From contig JAEDLI010000053.1 of assembly GCA_016295375.1 (NCBI GenBank), positions 1 through 16,070 of the forward strand: DNA of 16,070 nt, read 5' to 3'. A program made the translations under genes and the position numbers. This document shows positions 1 through 6,154 of this stretch, piece by piece. The notes beneath the pieces were generated by a model that did no database searches, was not told the origin of the DNA, and saw only the letters and a list, made by a program, of their open reading frames with translations. Numbering within the stretch: the first letter of the stretch is position 1; the number at the start of each line of letters is the position of its first letter. This DNA comes from Fibrobacter sp. Its GTDB lineage: Bacteria; Fibrobacterota; Fibrobacteria; Fibrobacterales; Fibrobacteraceae.

Positions 1-693
1 CGGCGTAACCAGCCCGTTTTCATCGACCGTGGCCACGCGCGGGTTGCTGCTCTTGAGGCTGAGGACCACCTGGTCAAAATGTTCAGCTTCGCACACGGCC
101 AGGTATTCCATGGCGCTTTCCACCATGCCTTCCACCGTGTCGCCGTAGCGGTAAATCATGCGGGCAGAGAGCGAACCGTGGTTTACGCCGATGCGGATGG
201 CGCGTCCCAGGCGCTTTGCCTCTTGCACGAACGGCGTAAAGGCTTCTGCCACCTTTTCCTTGCCTTCGTCAAAAGATTTGTCCGTCTGCTGGTCGAGCGT
301 CAAAATGCCTGTATCGACAAAGTTACCCGGATTGATGCGGACTTTCTCCACCCACTTGAGCGCCTCGAACGCGGCCTTCGGCTGGAAGTGGATGTCTGCA
401 GAAACCGGCACCGTGCAACCGGCGGCACGCACCTGCTTCATCACTTCTTCAAGTGCGGCAGCATCTGCAAATGTCGGAGCGGTAATGCGAACAAGTCCGC
501 ACCCCACCTTGGCAAGCGCCAATGTTTCGGCCACCGTCTTCTCGACGTCTTTCGGCTTGGTGGTGGTCATGGACTGAACTAAAATGGGGGCGCCCCCCCC
601 TATCAAAGCCTCGCCAACGCGGACTTGTACAGTTTCCCTGCGGACGGCGTTGAAGCGGTCGGCAACATACGGGAATTCGCTAAACTTTGTCAT
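1..693 (-). CDS. ispG: IspG (GcpE), 4-hydroxy-3-methylbut-2-enyl diphosphate synthase, 5' part only
   Basis: The minus strand is open from an ATG at 693 to the left edge, giving 231 codons with no stop; the C-terminal part lies outside the window. IspG reduces the cyclic diphosphate MEcPP to HMBPP, the second-last step of the MEP isoprenoid pathway, using a [4Fe-4S] cluster. Visible family signatures are IGGGAPILVQSMTTTKPKDV near residues 31-50, PVSADIHFQPKAAFEALKW followed by KVRINPGNF, and IRIGVNHGSLSARMIYRYGD followed by EGMVESAMEYL. The last block resembles the long plant/Chlamydia/Bacteroidetes type of IspG, which has an extra domain before the cluster-binding end. The cluster cysteines would be in the missing part. 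The ATG fits the family N-terminus (FPYVADRFNAVRRETVQVRVG). There is no Shine-Dalgarno; a TAAATTTG box lies 5 bases upstream. The gene is divergent from metK. Confidence 0.93.
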   Translation of the reverse strand, partial: MTKFSEFPYVADRFNAVRRETVQVRVGEALIGGGAPILVQSMTTTKPKDVEKTVAETLALAKVGCGLVRITAPTFADAAALEEVMKQVRAAGCTVPVSADIHFQPKAAFEALKWVEKVRINPGNFVDTGILTLDQQTDKSFDEGKEKVAEAFTPFVQEAKRLGRAIRIGVNHGSLSARMIYRYGDTVEGMVESAMEYLAVCEAEHFDQVVLSLKSSNPRVATVDENGLVTP

Positions 694-698
694 GGTGC

Positions 699-706
699 CA
701 AATTTA
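699..706 (-). promoter_or_regulatory. TAnnTTTG-type -10 box of ispG
   Basis: The minus strand reads TAAATTTG, then GCACC, then the ispG ATG. This matches the TAnnTTTG -10 element known in Bacteroidetes. With only 5 bases before the start codon, transcription would begin at or next to the ATG. The assignment to Fibrobacter is inference. Confidence 0.45.
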
Positions 707-766
707 GAAAAGAGCGCAAGACCTAGCAACAGATTTCACTTATTTTACCCTCCCCCGTTGCCACCT

Positions 767-798
767 TTTATGCATTTTTGTAGATTTATGCATAGAAT
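767..798 (+). promoter_or_regulatory. metK promoter region with two TTTATGCAT copies
   Basis: TTTATGCAT occurs at 767-775 and 785-793, start points 18 bp apart, each containing the palindrome ATGCAT. The second copy runs into TAGAAT at 793-798, a plausible -10 hexamer; no good -35 is visible. A start near 805 would leave a leader of about 75 bases before metK. The repeats could be operator half-sites. Confidence 0.35.
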
Positions 799-853
799 AA
801 CTCAACCCGTTTTTCCTGCGCTTGGGAATGGTCAAAAATGCGACATTCTTTTC

Positions 854-874
854 GGTGTTGGAAACATCAAGGAG
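854..874 (+). promoter_or_regulatory. metK ribosome binding site with abutting hairpin
   Basis: AAGGAG at 869-874 lies 5 bases before the ATG at 880 and decides this start over an in-frame ATG at 838. A small stem, GGTGTT (854-859) with AACATC (863-868) around the loop GGA, ends exactly one base before the Shine-Dalgarno. Confidence 0.7.
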
Positions 875-879
875 CCATA

Positions 880-2070
880 ATGGCACACTATCTTTTTACC
901 TCTGAATCCGTGTCCAAAGGACACCCAGACAAAGTTTGCGACCAAATTTCTGACGCCATCCTGGACGCCTGCCTCGCGCAGGATCCCAAAAGCCGCGTAG
1001 CCTGCGAAACACTGGTAAACACAGGACTCGTCGTGATTTCCGGCGAAATTACCACCAAGGCAGTAATCGACTACCAACAGATTGCCCGCAAGACCATCAA
1101 GAATATCGGTTACGTAAACCCGGAACTGGCCTTTGACTACAAGGGTTGCTCCGTTCTCGTCGCCATGGACAAGCAATCCCCAGACATTGCCCAGGGTGTT
1201 AATGCCAAAGCCGCCGAAGGCAAAAAAGACGACAAGCAAGGAGCAGGCGACCAGGGCATGATGTTCGGCTACGCCGTGAACGAGACCCCGGAACTGATGC
1301 CACTCCCGATTAGCCTCGCCCACAAGCTCATGGAAAAGATCCAGGAACTCCGCGAAGAAGGAACCATCAAGTGGCTGCGTCCGGACGCCAAGTCCCAGGT
1401 TACCGTGGAATACGACGAAAACGACAAGCCGGTCCGCGTGGACACCGTCGTGATTTCTACCCAGCACGACGAATTCGTGAACGGTAAGGAGCTCAAGCAT
1501 TCGACCATCGAAAAGGAAATCATCGAAAAGCTCATCAAGAAGGTGATTCCTTCCAAGCTTTTGGACAAGAAGACCCGTTACCTGGTAAACCCCACCGGCA
1601 AGTTCGTGGTGGGTGGCCCCCACGGTGACTGCGGCCTTACCGGACGCAAGATTATCGTCGACACCTACGGCGGCATGGGCCGTCACGGTGGTGGCGCCTT
1701 TAGCGGCAAAGATCCGAGTAAGGTGGACCGCAGCGCCGCTTACGCCGCACGCTACGTAGCAAAGAACATCGTAGCCGCTGGACTTGCCTACCGCTGCGAA
1801 GTCCAGTTGGCCTACGCCATCGGCTACAGCAAGCCCGTGTCCGTGCTGGTGAATACCTTCGGCACCGGCAAGATCGACGACCGCAAGATCGAAGAAATTG
1901 TCGCCAAGGTATTTGACCTCTCGCCCGCCGGTATCGAAAAGATGCTGGACCTGCGCAAGCCGGGTTACGTGGTTACCGCCGCCCTTGGCCATTTTGGCCG
2001 CACGGGTGCCCGTTTCACGTGGGAAAAGACCGACAAGGCCGCTACACTGAAGAAACTCGCCAAGGTGTAA
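880..2070 (+). CDS. metK: S-adenosylmethionine synthetase (methionine adenosyltransferase)
   Basis: This cytosolic enzyme makes S-adenosylmethionine from ATP and methionine and supplies nearly all cellular methylation. The product is 396 residues, normal for the family. Family motifs are complete: GHPDKVCDQISDAILD (from residue 14; His15 and Asp17 sit in the ATP phosphate site), GAGDQGMMFGYA (from residue 121), GGPHGDCGLTGRKIIVDTYG in the middle domain, and the glycine-rich loop GGGAFSGKDPSKVDRSAAYA (from residue 270). The start at 880 has an AAGGAG site 5 bases upstream and begins MAHYLFTSESVSKGHPDK, as expected; the longer frame from 838 adds 14 residues without family similarity. The gene stands alone, is divergent from ispG, and ends in a terminator 30 bases downstream. 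I see no recognisable SAM riboswitch in the short leader. Confidence 0.97.
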   Translation: MAHYLFTSESVSKGHPDKVCDQISDAILDACLAQDPKSRVACETLVNTGLVVISGEITTKAVIDYQQIARKTIKNIGYVNPELAFDYKGCSVLVAMDKQSPDIAQGVNAKAAEGKKDDKQGAGDQGMMFGYAVNETPELMPLPISLAHKLMEKIQELREEGTIKWLRPDAKSQVTVEYDENDKPVRVDTVVISTQHDEFVNGKELKHSTIEKEIIEKLIKKVIPSKLLDKKTRYLVNPTGKFVVGGPHGDCGLTGRKIIVDTYGGMGRHGGGAFSGKDPSKVDRSAAYAARYVAKNIVAAGLAYRCEVQLAYAIGYSKPVSVLVNTFGTGKIDDRKIEEIVAKVFDLSPAGIEKMLDLRKPGYVVTAALGHFGRTGARFTWEKTDKAATLKKLAKV

Positions 2071-2100
2071 AATCCTTTGGACAGAATCCTTTGTTCATAA

Positions 2101-2132
2101 AAAGAGTTCCCTGGTTAGGGAACTCTTTTTTT
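2101..2132 (+). terminator. Intrinsic terminator after metK, probably bidirectional
   Basis: A perfect 12-bp stem, AAAGAGTTCCCT (2101-2112) and AGGGAACTCTTT (2117-2128), surrounds the loop GGTT and is followed by T's to 2132. The A's flanking the left arm give a short U-tract on the other strand, so it can also stop transcription of the FISUMP unit, which ends at 2159. Confidence 0.93.
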
Positions 2133-2158
2133 CTATAAAGTAAATCGACAACAAATTC

Positions 2159-3826
2159 CTAGTCCACAATGCAGCGCACGGAATAGCCCAACTGTTTTGG
2201 AGCCTGCCAGTATTCCGCCTTGGCGCCGGATGTGACATGCAGGACATGACCATAATAATTATCAAAATTCGTGGACCAGAAACCGGTCATTTCACCTGCA
2301 TTTTCAAAACTACCGCCAAAGCCCTCTTCCCAGCGACCTGCCGGGAGAGCCGAAAATCCGTAGGTGTCAGTGCCATTGCCGCTGTTCCAGCCGGACTTGG
2401 CCTTCAGCGCCGTCCCTGCCGTCGCGGAGCCTTCGGCTGTGGCGTTACCTCCACCCACAAGGGTAAGCATTGTCTGCATTTCGTCGTAACTGGGCAGGTG
2501 AGAACCGGCGGGGCATATTCCCTGGACATTTTTCTTTGCCTTGACCAGGGCTGCCAAGTCACCACACCCGTCATCTTTATCACCGTATCCGCAATTTGTC
2601 TTGCTGGAATCCATGGCACCACCCCAGGTGTAAAGCCTTCCGTACTTGGAGCAGTTGGCGTCATCTTCGCCGTAGCAGACACTTCCATAGGCCTTGTAAT
2701 TCAGGTTTTCGGCCATCCATACCTGGTCCCCGATCTTTACGGTCTTGTAAACCTTGGTGTCACGGGAATCCGTCAAGGTCCCATACTCAAAAGAGGCATT
2801 GTCGCCTACATCGCCGTTATCGTTTGAGCCCGAACCCTCCGAAGCGGAAACCAATTGCCAGTCTTCAGCAGAGCAGAGGTAATCCTTACCGAAAGTCTTG
2901 CTCAGTTCATTGCCATTCTTCTTGGTCGAACCATCCGTTTCACCATTGCACTCGCCCAACTTGAAGTTGTTCCACCAAAAGCGCTTGAAGAACTTCTCGA
3001 AGGCAGGAACATCTTCGCCCAATTCCCAAGAGCGGATGTTCGCACGGATTGCCGCAAGGTCTGCCGTGCTCGCCCAATCGGCGATGTCCGTCTTTTCATT
3101 CTCGTCGTCCCAGGAGCCATCCTTTTCGATGTCGCTGGCAAAACCTGCCAGACGGTTGGAAAGATTCCCTTCGGAAAGATTGCCCTGCATCAGGATACTG
3201 ATGGCCAGGAGGGCCGCATTGTCATCCCCTTTCGCAAAGATATCCAGGTCTTCGGCAGAGGCATTATCCACCTCTATCCCAAAAGCCTTGAACACATCGG
3301 ACTCGGCCTTTTTCTTTGCCGAGGAAATCGTCTCGCCAGAACCCACGAGTTCAATAACCCTTTCATACTCCAAATGGGTAAGCAAGTTGATGTTCGCCTT
3401 TTCCCGTTCAGAAAGATCTACCAGGGCGTTCAAGGTAATCTGGCTCTTGGAAACCTCGCCGGTCACTTCGTTGCGGTAGAAGCCCTCCGTTTCTAGCAGG
3501 GCAAATTGCGACTTGAGGGAAATGTCCTTTATAAGGAACGTTCCCGTGTCGCTGGCGATTTTACCCTTAAAGCTCTTTCCCGTCTGGTAAAGTTTCCCGG
3601 ATTCTACCAAAGTTGCTCCATCCAGTTCTTGCACGGTAATACTAGAACCCTGAAGGAACGGTCCCTTCTGGGAAACACCCGCTACGGTACGATCTTCTAT
3701 GGCGATAATCTAGGTCTCTTCACTGGTGCCACCAGAAGTCTTGTTCTCTCCACTGCAAGCGGCGAGAAGTAAAAGAAGCAAGGAGATTGCCGCAGTCGCT
3801 ACGCTCCTTTGCAATGACTTTCGCAT
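2159..3826 (-). pseudogene. FISUMP-domain (TIGR02145) lipoprotein interrupted by an in-frame amber codon
   Basis: From an ATG at 3826 the frame begins MRKSLQRSVATAAIS, a run of six Leu, then AACSGENK: a lipoprotein signal with lipobox LAAC and Cys24. Codon 39 (3710-3712) is TAG, and the same frame then stays open for 516 codons to its normal TAG at 2159. The first codons after the stop read VAGVSQKGPFLQGSSITVQE, a conserved opening of FISUMP lipoproteins (about residues 55-74), so the two pieces clearly were one gene. Residues 346-555 are the FISUMP domain (WMAENLNY, YGRLYTWGGAM, GICPAGSHLPS, FSALPAGRW, ending YSVRCIVD). Function is unknown; family members are surface lipoproteins. A GTG at 3634 gives a 491-residue frame but has no ribosome site and would lose the export signal. 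A GAG-to-TAG or CAG-to-TAG change would explain it. It lies 24 bp behind a TIGR02147 gene, so the two are probably co-transcribed. Confidence 0.85.
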
Positions 3827-3850
3827 TAGAACAATCTGTTTTTTTCCATA

Positions 3851-4687
3851 TTAAGCATTCTGCATCTCCTGTATGTTTTTTGTCAAAGGGAATAGTTGAA
3901 GGTTCAGGCGGTAGACACGGTCCATGCCGTCGTCTTCGGTGGCGATGGCCACCACCTTCTTGCGGAATTCCGCCAGTTCTTCCACAATTTTCTTGTAGGC
4001 TTTCTGGGTAAGACCCATGGTAATGCCCGAAACGTTCCTCTCCGAAAGAGGCAAGTTCTTGATGGCGTCCAGCGCAAAGCCCCCCATCTGCAGGTGCATC
4101 TGCTGAATGGTCAGGGGAACGAAACTCATTTCGCCCGTGGAGACCGACTTGTCCGACTGGCTGTAGGATCCATCCCGGTTTTTCACCAGAAGGCCAAGAC
4201 TTTCCAGATAGCGCACGGATTCCTTCACCTCACTGGCCGTCAACTTGGGCAGGCAGCAGTCCGCCACCTTCTTGGGAAACATTCCCGGCACATGGGGAAC
4301 CAATTCGCGAAGCACGGGATTTTTCCAGGATTCGTAATACCCCATAGAATCCTTGCCCAGAACGTTTACCTTGTGGGCCTGGGCAAGGGCCTGCATCTCA
4401 TCGTAGGCCTTTTTTCTGGCGGGCCCCAACTTGGACTGGTTGTAGGCGACCAGGGACTTGAAATACGCTTTTTCGAAGCCCTCCAGGCCCATGGACTGGG
4501 CGACGCGTTCGGCGCCCGTCCCCCGAAGGGAACTCTTGCCTTCGCTGACCAGTTTAAGGAACACCGGCGAAACATAACCGGCCCGCCGGGCGAAATCGCG
4601 CCAAGTAAGGCTGTGGCGCTGCTTGTTCTCGGCAAACCATTGCCGCATGAACTCGCGATAGTCTTGAAAATTGGTTACTGATTGCAT
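3851..4687 (-). CDS. TIGR02147-family (DUF4423) predicted transcriptional regulator
   Basis: The product is 278 residues and soluble. It belongs to TIGR02147, the second largest paralogous family described in Fibrobacter succinogenes, also found in Bdellovibrio and relatives. Residues 29-54 (WRDFARRAGYVSPVFLKLVS then EGKSSL) form a helix-turn-helix-like segment typical of the family. The rest (VPGMFPKKVADCC, SVRYLESLGLLVKNRDGSYS, LPLSERNVSGITMGL) matches the DUF4423 region, including a winged-helix-like part. The role as a DNA-binding regulator is inferred from the family; target and signal are unknown. It is the first gene of a unit with the FISUMP lipoprotein and divergent from lrgAB, so it could control either. 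The start at 4687 has no Shine-Dalgarno and a TAATTTCA box 4 bases upstream. Confidence 0.85.
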   Translation of the reverse strand: MQSVTNFQDYREFMRQWFAENKQRHSLTWRDFARRAGYVSPVFLKLVSEGKSSLRGTGAERVAQSMGLEGFEKAYFKSLVAYNQSKLGPARKKAYDEMQALAQAHKVNVLGKDSMGYYESWKNPVLRELVPHVPGMFPKKVADCCLPKLTASEVKESVRYLESLGLLVKNRDGSYSQSDKSVSTGEMSFVPLTIQQMHLQMGGFALDAIKNLPLSERNVSGITMGLTQKAYKKIVEELAEFRKKVVAIATEDDGMDRVYRLNLQLFPLTKNIQEMQNA

Positions 4688-4691
4688 ACCC

Positions 4692-4699
4692 TGAAATTA
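4692..4699 (-). promoter_or_regulatory. TAnnTT-type box next to the TIGR02147 start
   Basis: The minus strand reads TAATTTCA, then GGGT, then ATG. It is a weak match to TAnnTTTG but sits at the same distance from the start codon as the boxes of ispG and the barrel-protease gene. It competes with the TATAAT candidate further upstream. Confidence 0.3.
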
Positions 4700-4753
4700 G
4701 ATTTTTTTTCGGGAAATGCAACATTTTTTGATACAAACACGCCAAATTTTGCA

Positions 4754-4780
4754 ATTATACACTTTTGTAGCATATTTTTA
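4754..4780 (-). promoter_or_regulatory. Alternative sigma70-like promoter of the TIGR02147-FISUMP unit
   Basis: A perfect TATAAT lies on the minus strand at 4754-4759, with an AT-rich -35 candidate (TTAAAA) 16 bases upstream. It would give a leader of about 60 bases. The AT-rich context makes chance matches likely. Confidence 0.35.
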
Positions 4781-4793
4781 ATTTTTTTATGAT
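4765..4793 (+). promoter_or_regulatory. Candidate lrgAB promoter
   Basis: TTGTAG (4765-4770) and TATGAT (4788-4793) are separated by exactly 17 bases. A start near 4800 would give a leader of about 100 bases. The alternative is the TACCTTTA box at 4883-4890. Confidence 0.35.
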
Positions 4794-4882
4794 ACAAAAC
4801 AGACGAAAAAGAGCGAAAAAAGGCAAACCAGAATCCAGAGTGGACAAGGATTATTTTTTCTTATTCCCCAGATTGTTTTTTC

Positions 4883-4890
4883 TACCTTTA
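4883..4890 (+). promoter_or_regulatory. TAnnTTT box next to the lrgA start
   Basis: TACCTTTA follows a T-rich run and precedes the lrgA ATG by 8 bases (CCGCCGTT). No Shine-Dalgarno is present, in keeping with a nearly leaderless message. Confidence 0.4.
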
Positions 4891-4898
4891 CCGCCGTT

Positions 4899-5324
4899 AT
4901 GAGAATTCCGCTCCAACTTGCCGTCATTTTCGCCGTCTGTGTCGCCGGAGAAGTGCTCCACCGCGTCGTGGGCGTGCCCCTGCCCGGCAACATCATCGGC
5001 ATGGTCCTTCTCCTGATTTTACTTTGTACAAAAGTCATCAAACCGGAACACATTTCGGGAGTCTCCAGTTTTTTCCTGAAATACCTGGCCCTGTTCTTCT
5101 TGCCGCCGAGCATTGCCATCCTGACCGTAGGCGACGACGTTCTTTCCAAGTGGCCGCTGTTGCTGTTCCTGTGCATCGCCTTTACGCTTGTGACCATCGC
5201 CATAGGCGGCTGGGCAACCCAGTTCCTTATCCGCAAGCAGGAATACCGGGAGAATCTGGCCCTGCGCGCGGAGCGGCTTGCTAGGAGGGCCGCACAAGAC
5301 AAGACCGAAGGGGGCAAGCCATGA
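4899..5324 (+). CDS. lrgA: LrgA/CidA-family holin-like membrane protein
   Basis: The product is 141 residues with four hydrophobic segments at about 5-22, 28-45, 58-78 and 86-110 and a basic, charged C-terminal tail. The family hallmark is clear near residues 26-38 (PLPGNIIGMVLLL), as is FFLPPSIAILTVGDDV. LrgA/CidA proteins act with LrgB/CidB in the inner membrane. They were described in Staphylococcus as holin-like regulators of murein hydrolase export and cell death, and related pairs in other bacteria transport small organic acids such as pyruvate; which role applies here cannot be told. The gene overlaps lrgB by 4 bases (ATGA), so the two are co-translated. No Shine-Dalgarno is seen before the ATG at 4899. 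Confidence 0.9.
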   Translation: MRIPLQLAVIFAVCVAGEVLHRVVGVPLPGNIIGMVLLLILLCTKVIKPEHISGVSSFFLKYLALFFLPPSIAILTVGDDVLSKWPLLLFLCIAFTLVTIAIGGWATQFLIRKQEYRENLALRAERLARRAAQDKTEGGKP

Positions 5325-6010
5325 GCTCCATCATCAATTCTCCCCTGTTCGGCATCTTGCTGACGCTTGTGGCCTTCGAAATTGGCGTGCTCATCAGCCA
5401 AAAGTTCAAGTATTCCTTCTTGAACCCGCTGCTCATCGGCAACGTCCTTATCGTCGGGTTCCTGCTGATTACGGGCGTAAGCCTCGAAAGCTACAACGTA
5501 GGCGGCGACTACATTTCTGTAATGCTGTCGCCTGCTACCGTGGTCCTTGCCGTTCCGCTTTACAGACAAATTCAAAAACTCCAGCATTTCTGGAAACCCA
5601 TCCTTGCAGGGATTTTTGCAGGATCTTTCATTGCCATGGCCTGCGTCATTGTGGCAGGCAAGCTTTTGGGGCTCACTAAGGCGCTGACACTGTCGCTCCT
5701 CCCCAAGTCCGTCACCATCCCCATGGGGAGCGTCATCTCCGAACAGATCGGCGGCATTCCCTCGGTGACCATTATCGCCATCACCGTCACGGGAATCACG
5801 GGAGCGGTTACAGCCCCTGCCGTGTGCAGGTTCTGCCGCATCAAGCACAAGGTGGCGCAAGGAATTGCCATCGGTACGGCAAGCCACGCCCTGGGAACCA
5901 CCAAGGCCATGGAAATGGGCGAAGTGCAAGGTGCCATGAGCGGACTTGCCATCGGTATCGCGGGTTTGTTTACCGCAGTGGTGGCACCTGTACTGACCGC
6001 ATTGTCCTAG
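5321..6010 (+). CDS. lrgB: LrgB/CidB-family membrane protein
   Basis: The product is 229 residues and strongly hydrophobic. Both family signatures are visible: PKSVTIPMGSVISEQIGGIP followed by SVTIIAITVTGITGAVTAP (roughly residues 127-166), and GIAIGTASHALGTTKAMEMG followed by GAMSGLAIGIAGLFTAVVAP at the C-terminal end. The length is normal for the family. It partners LrgA in the inner membrane, or forms a two-part transporter as in plant PLGG1, which fuses both halves and moves glycolate and glycerate. The start at 5321 overlaps the lrgA stop and has a G-rich stretch (GGGGGC) upstream that can serve as ribosome site. The stop is TAG at 6008-6010, inside the left arm of an inverted repeat. 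Confidence 0.92.
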   Translation: MSSIINSPLFGILLTLVAFEIGVLISQKFKYSFLNPLLIGNVLIVGFLLITGVSLESYNVGGDYISVMLSPATVVLAVPLYRQIQKLQHFWKPILAGIFAGSFIAMACVIVAGKLLGLTKALTLSLLPKSVTIPMGSVISEQIGGIPSVTIIAITVTGITGAVTAPAVCRFCRIKHKVAQGIAIGTASHALGTTKAMEMGEVQGAMSGLAIGIAGLFTAVVAPVLTALS

Positions 6011-6043
6011 ACTGTGGTTCTTACACTCTGGCCAGGACAATGC
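5999..6043. repeat. 10-bp inverted repeat across the lrgB stop codon
   Basis: GCATTGTCCT (5999-6008) and AGGACAATGC (6034-6043) are perfect inverted repeats with a 25-base loop that itself ends in CTGGCCAG (6028-6035). There is no T-tract, so this is not a classical terminator; it may protect the 3' end or act in factor-dependent termination. Confidence 0.5.
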
Positions 6044-6053
6044 TCTCGCCTTC

Positions 6054-6076
6054 ACTCTCGACTTTCTTTCGAGAGT
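6054..6076. terminator. Hairpin between convergent lrgB and SagB-like genes
   Basis: ACTCTCGA (6054-6061) and TCGAGAGT (6069-6076) form a perfect 8-bp stem with a 7-base loop. Position between convergent genes suggests termination or 3'-end processing, but no U-tract follows on either strand. The rest of 6077-6154 shows no feature. Confidence 0.4.
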
Positions 6077-6154
6077 TCCGGCTCACGAATTATCGCTTTA
6101 ATCTGAAAACGGACGCCATCTCTTCGTTGTAATGAACGGCGCAGGTACGGCGGC

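Larger units (their letters stand above)
4730..4798. repeat. GATACAAA direct repeat in the divergent promoter region
   Basis: GATACAAA occurs at 4730-4737 and 4791-4798, each preceded by a run of T's. The spacing is 61 bp, close to six helical turns. The pair brackets the -10 candidates for both directions and could be operator sites. Confidence 0.4.

Noticed and set aside
838..879. Upstream in-frame ATG as the start of metK
   Set aside because: The 14 extra residues do not resemble the family, and AAGGAG is placed for the ATG at 880.
800..879. SAM riboswitch in the metK leader
   Set aside because: The leader is only about 75 bases and shows none of the conserved elements of the SAM riboswitch classes I know; only small stems are present.
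832..1992. Open frame of 386 codons on the minus strand inside metK
   Set aside because: It is antisense to a fully supported metK, has no recognisable domain, and its low-complexity His/Gly/Val composition fits a shadow of a GC-rich gene.
3710..3712. Amber codon as a recoded sense codon (pyrrolysine or suppression)
   Set aside because: lrgB, the SagB-like gene, the LPP20-like gene and this gene itself all end in TAG, so TAG is an ordinary stop here, and nothing points to a recoding signal.
4787..6055. Open frame of 422 codons on the minus strand across lrgA and lrgB
   Set aside because: It covers two well-recognised membrane protein genes and reads as a polar, Arg/His-rich shadow without family motifs.
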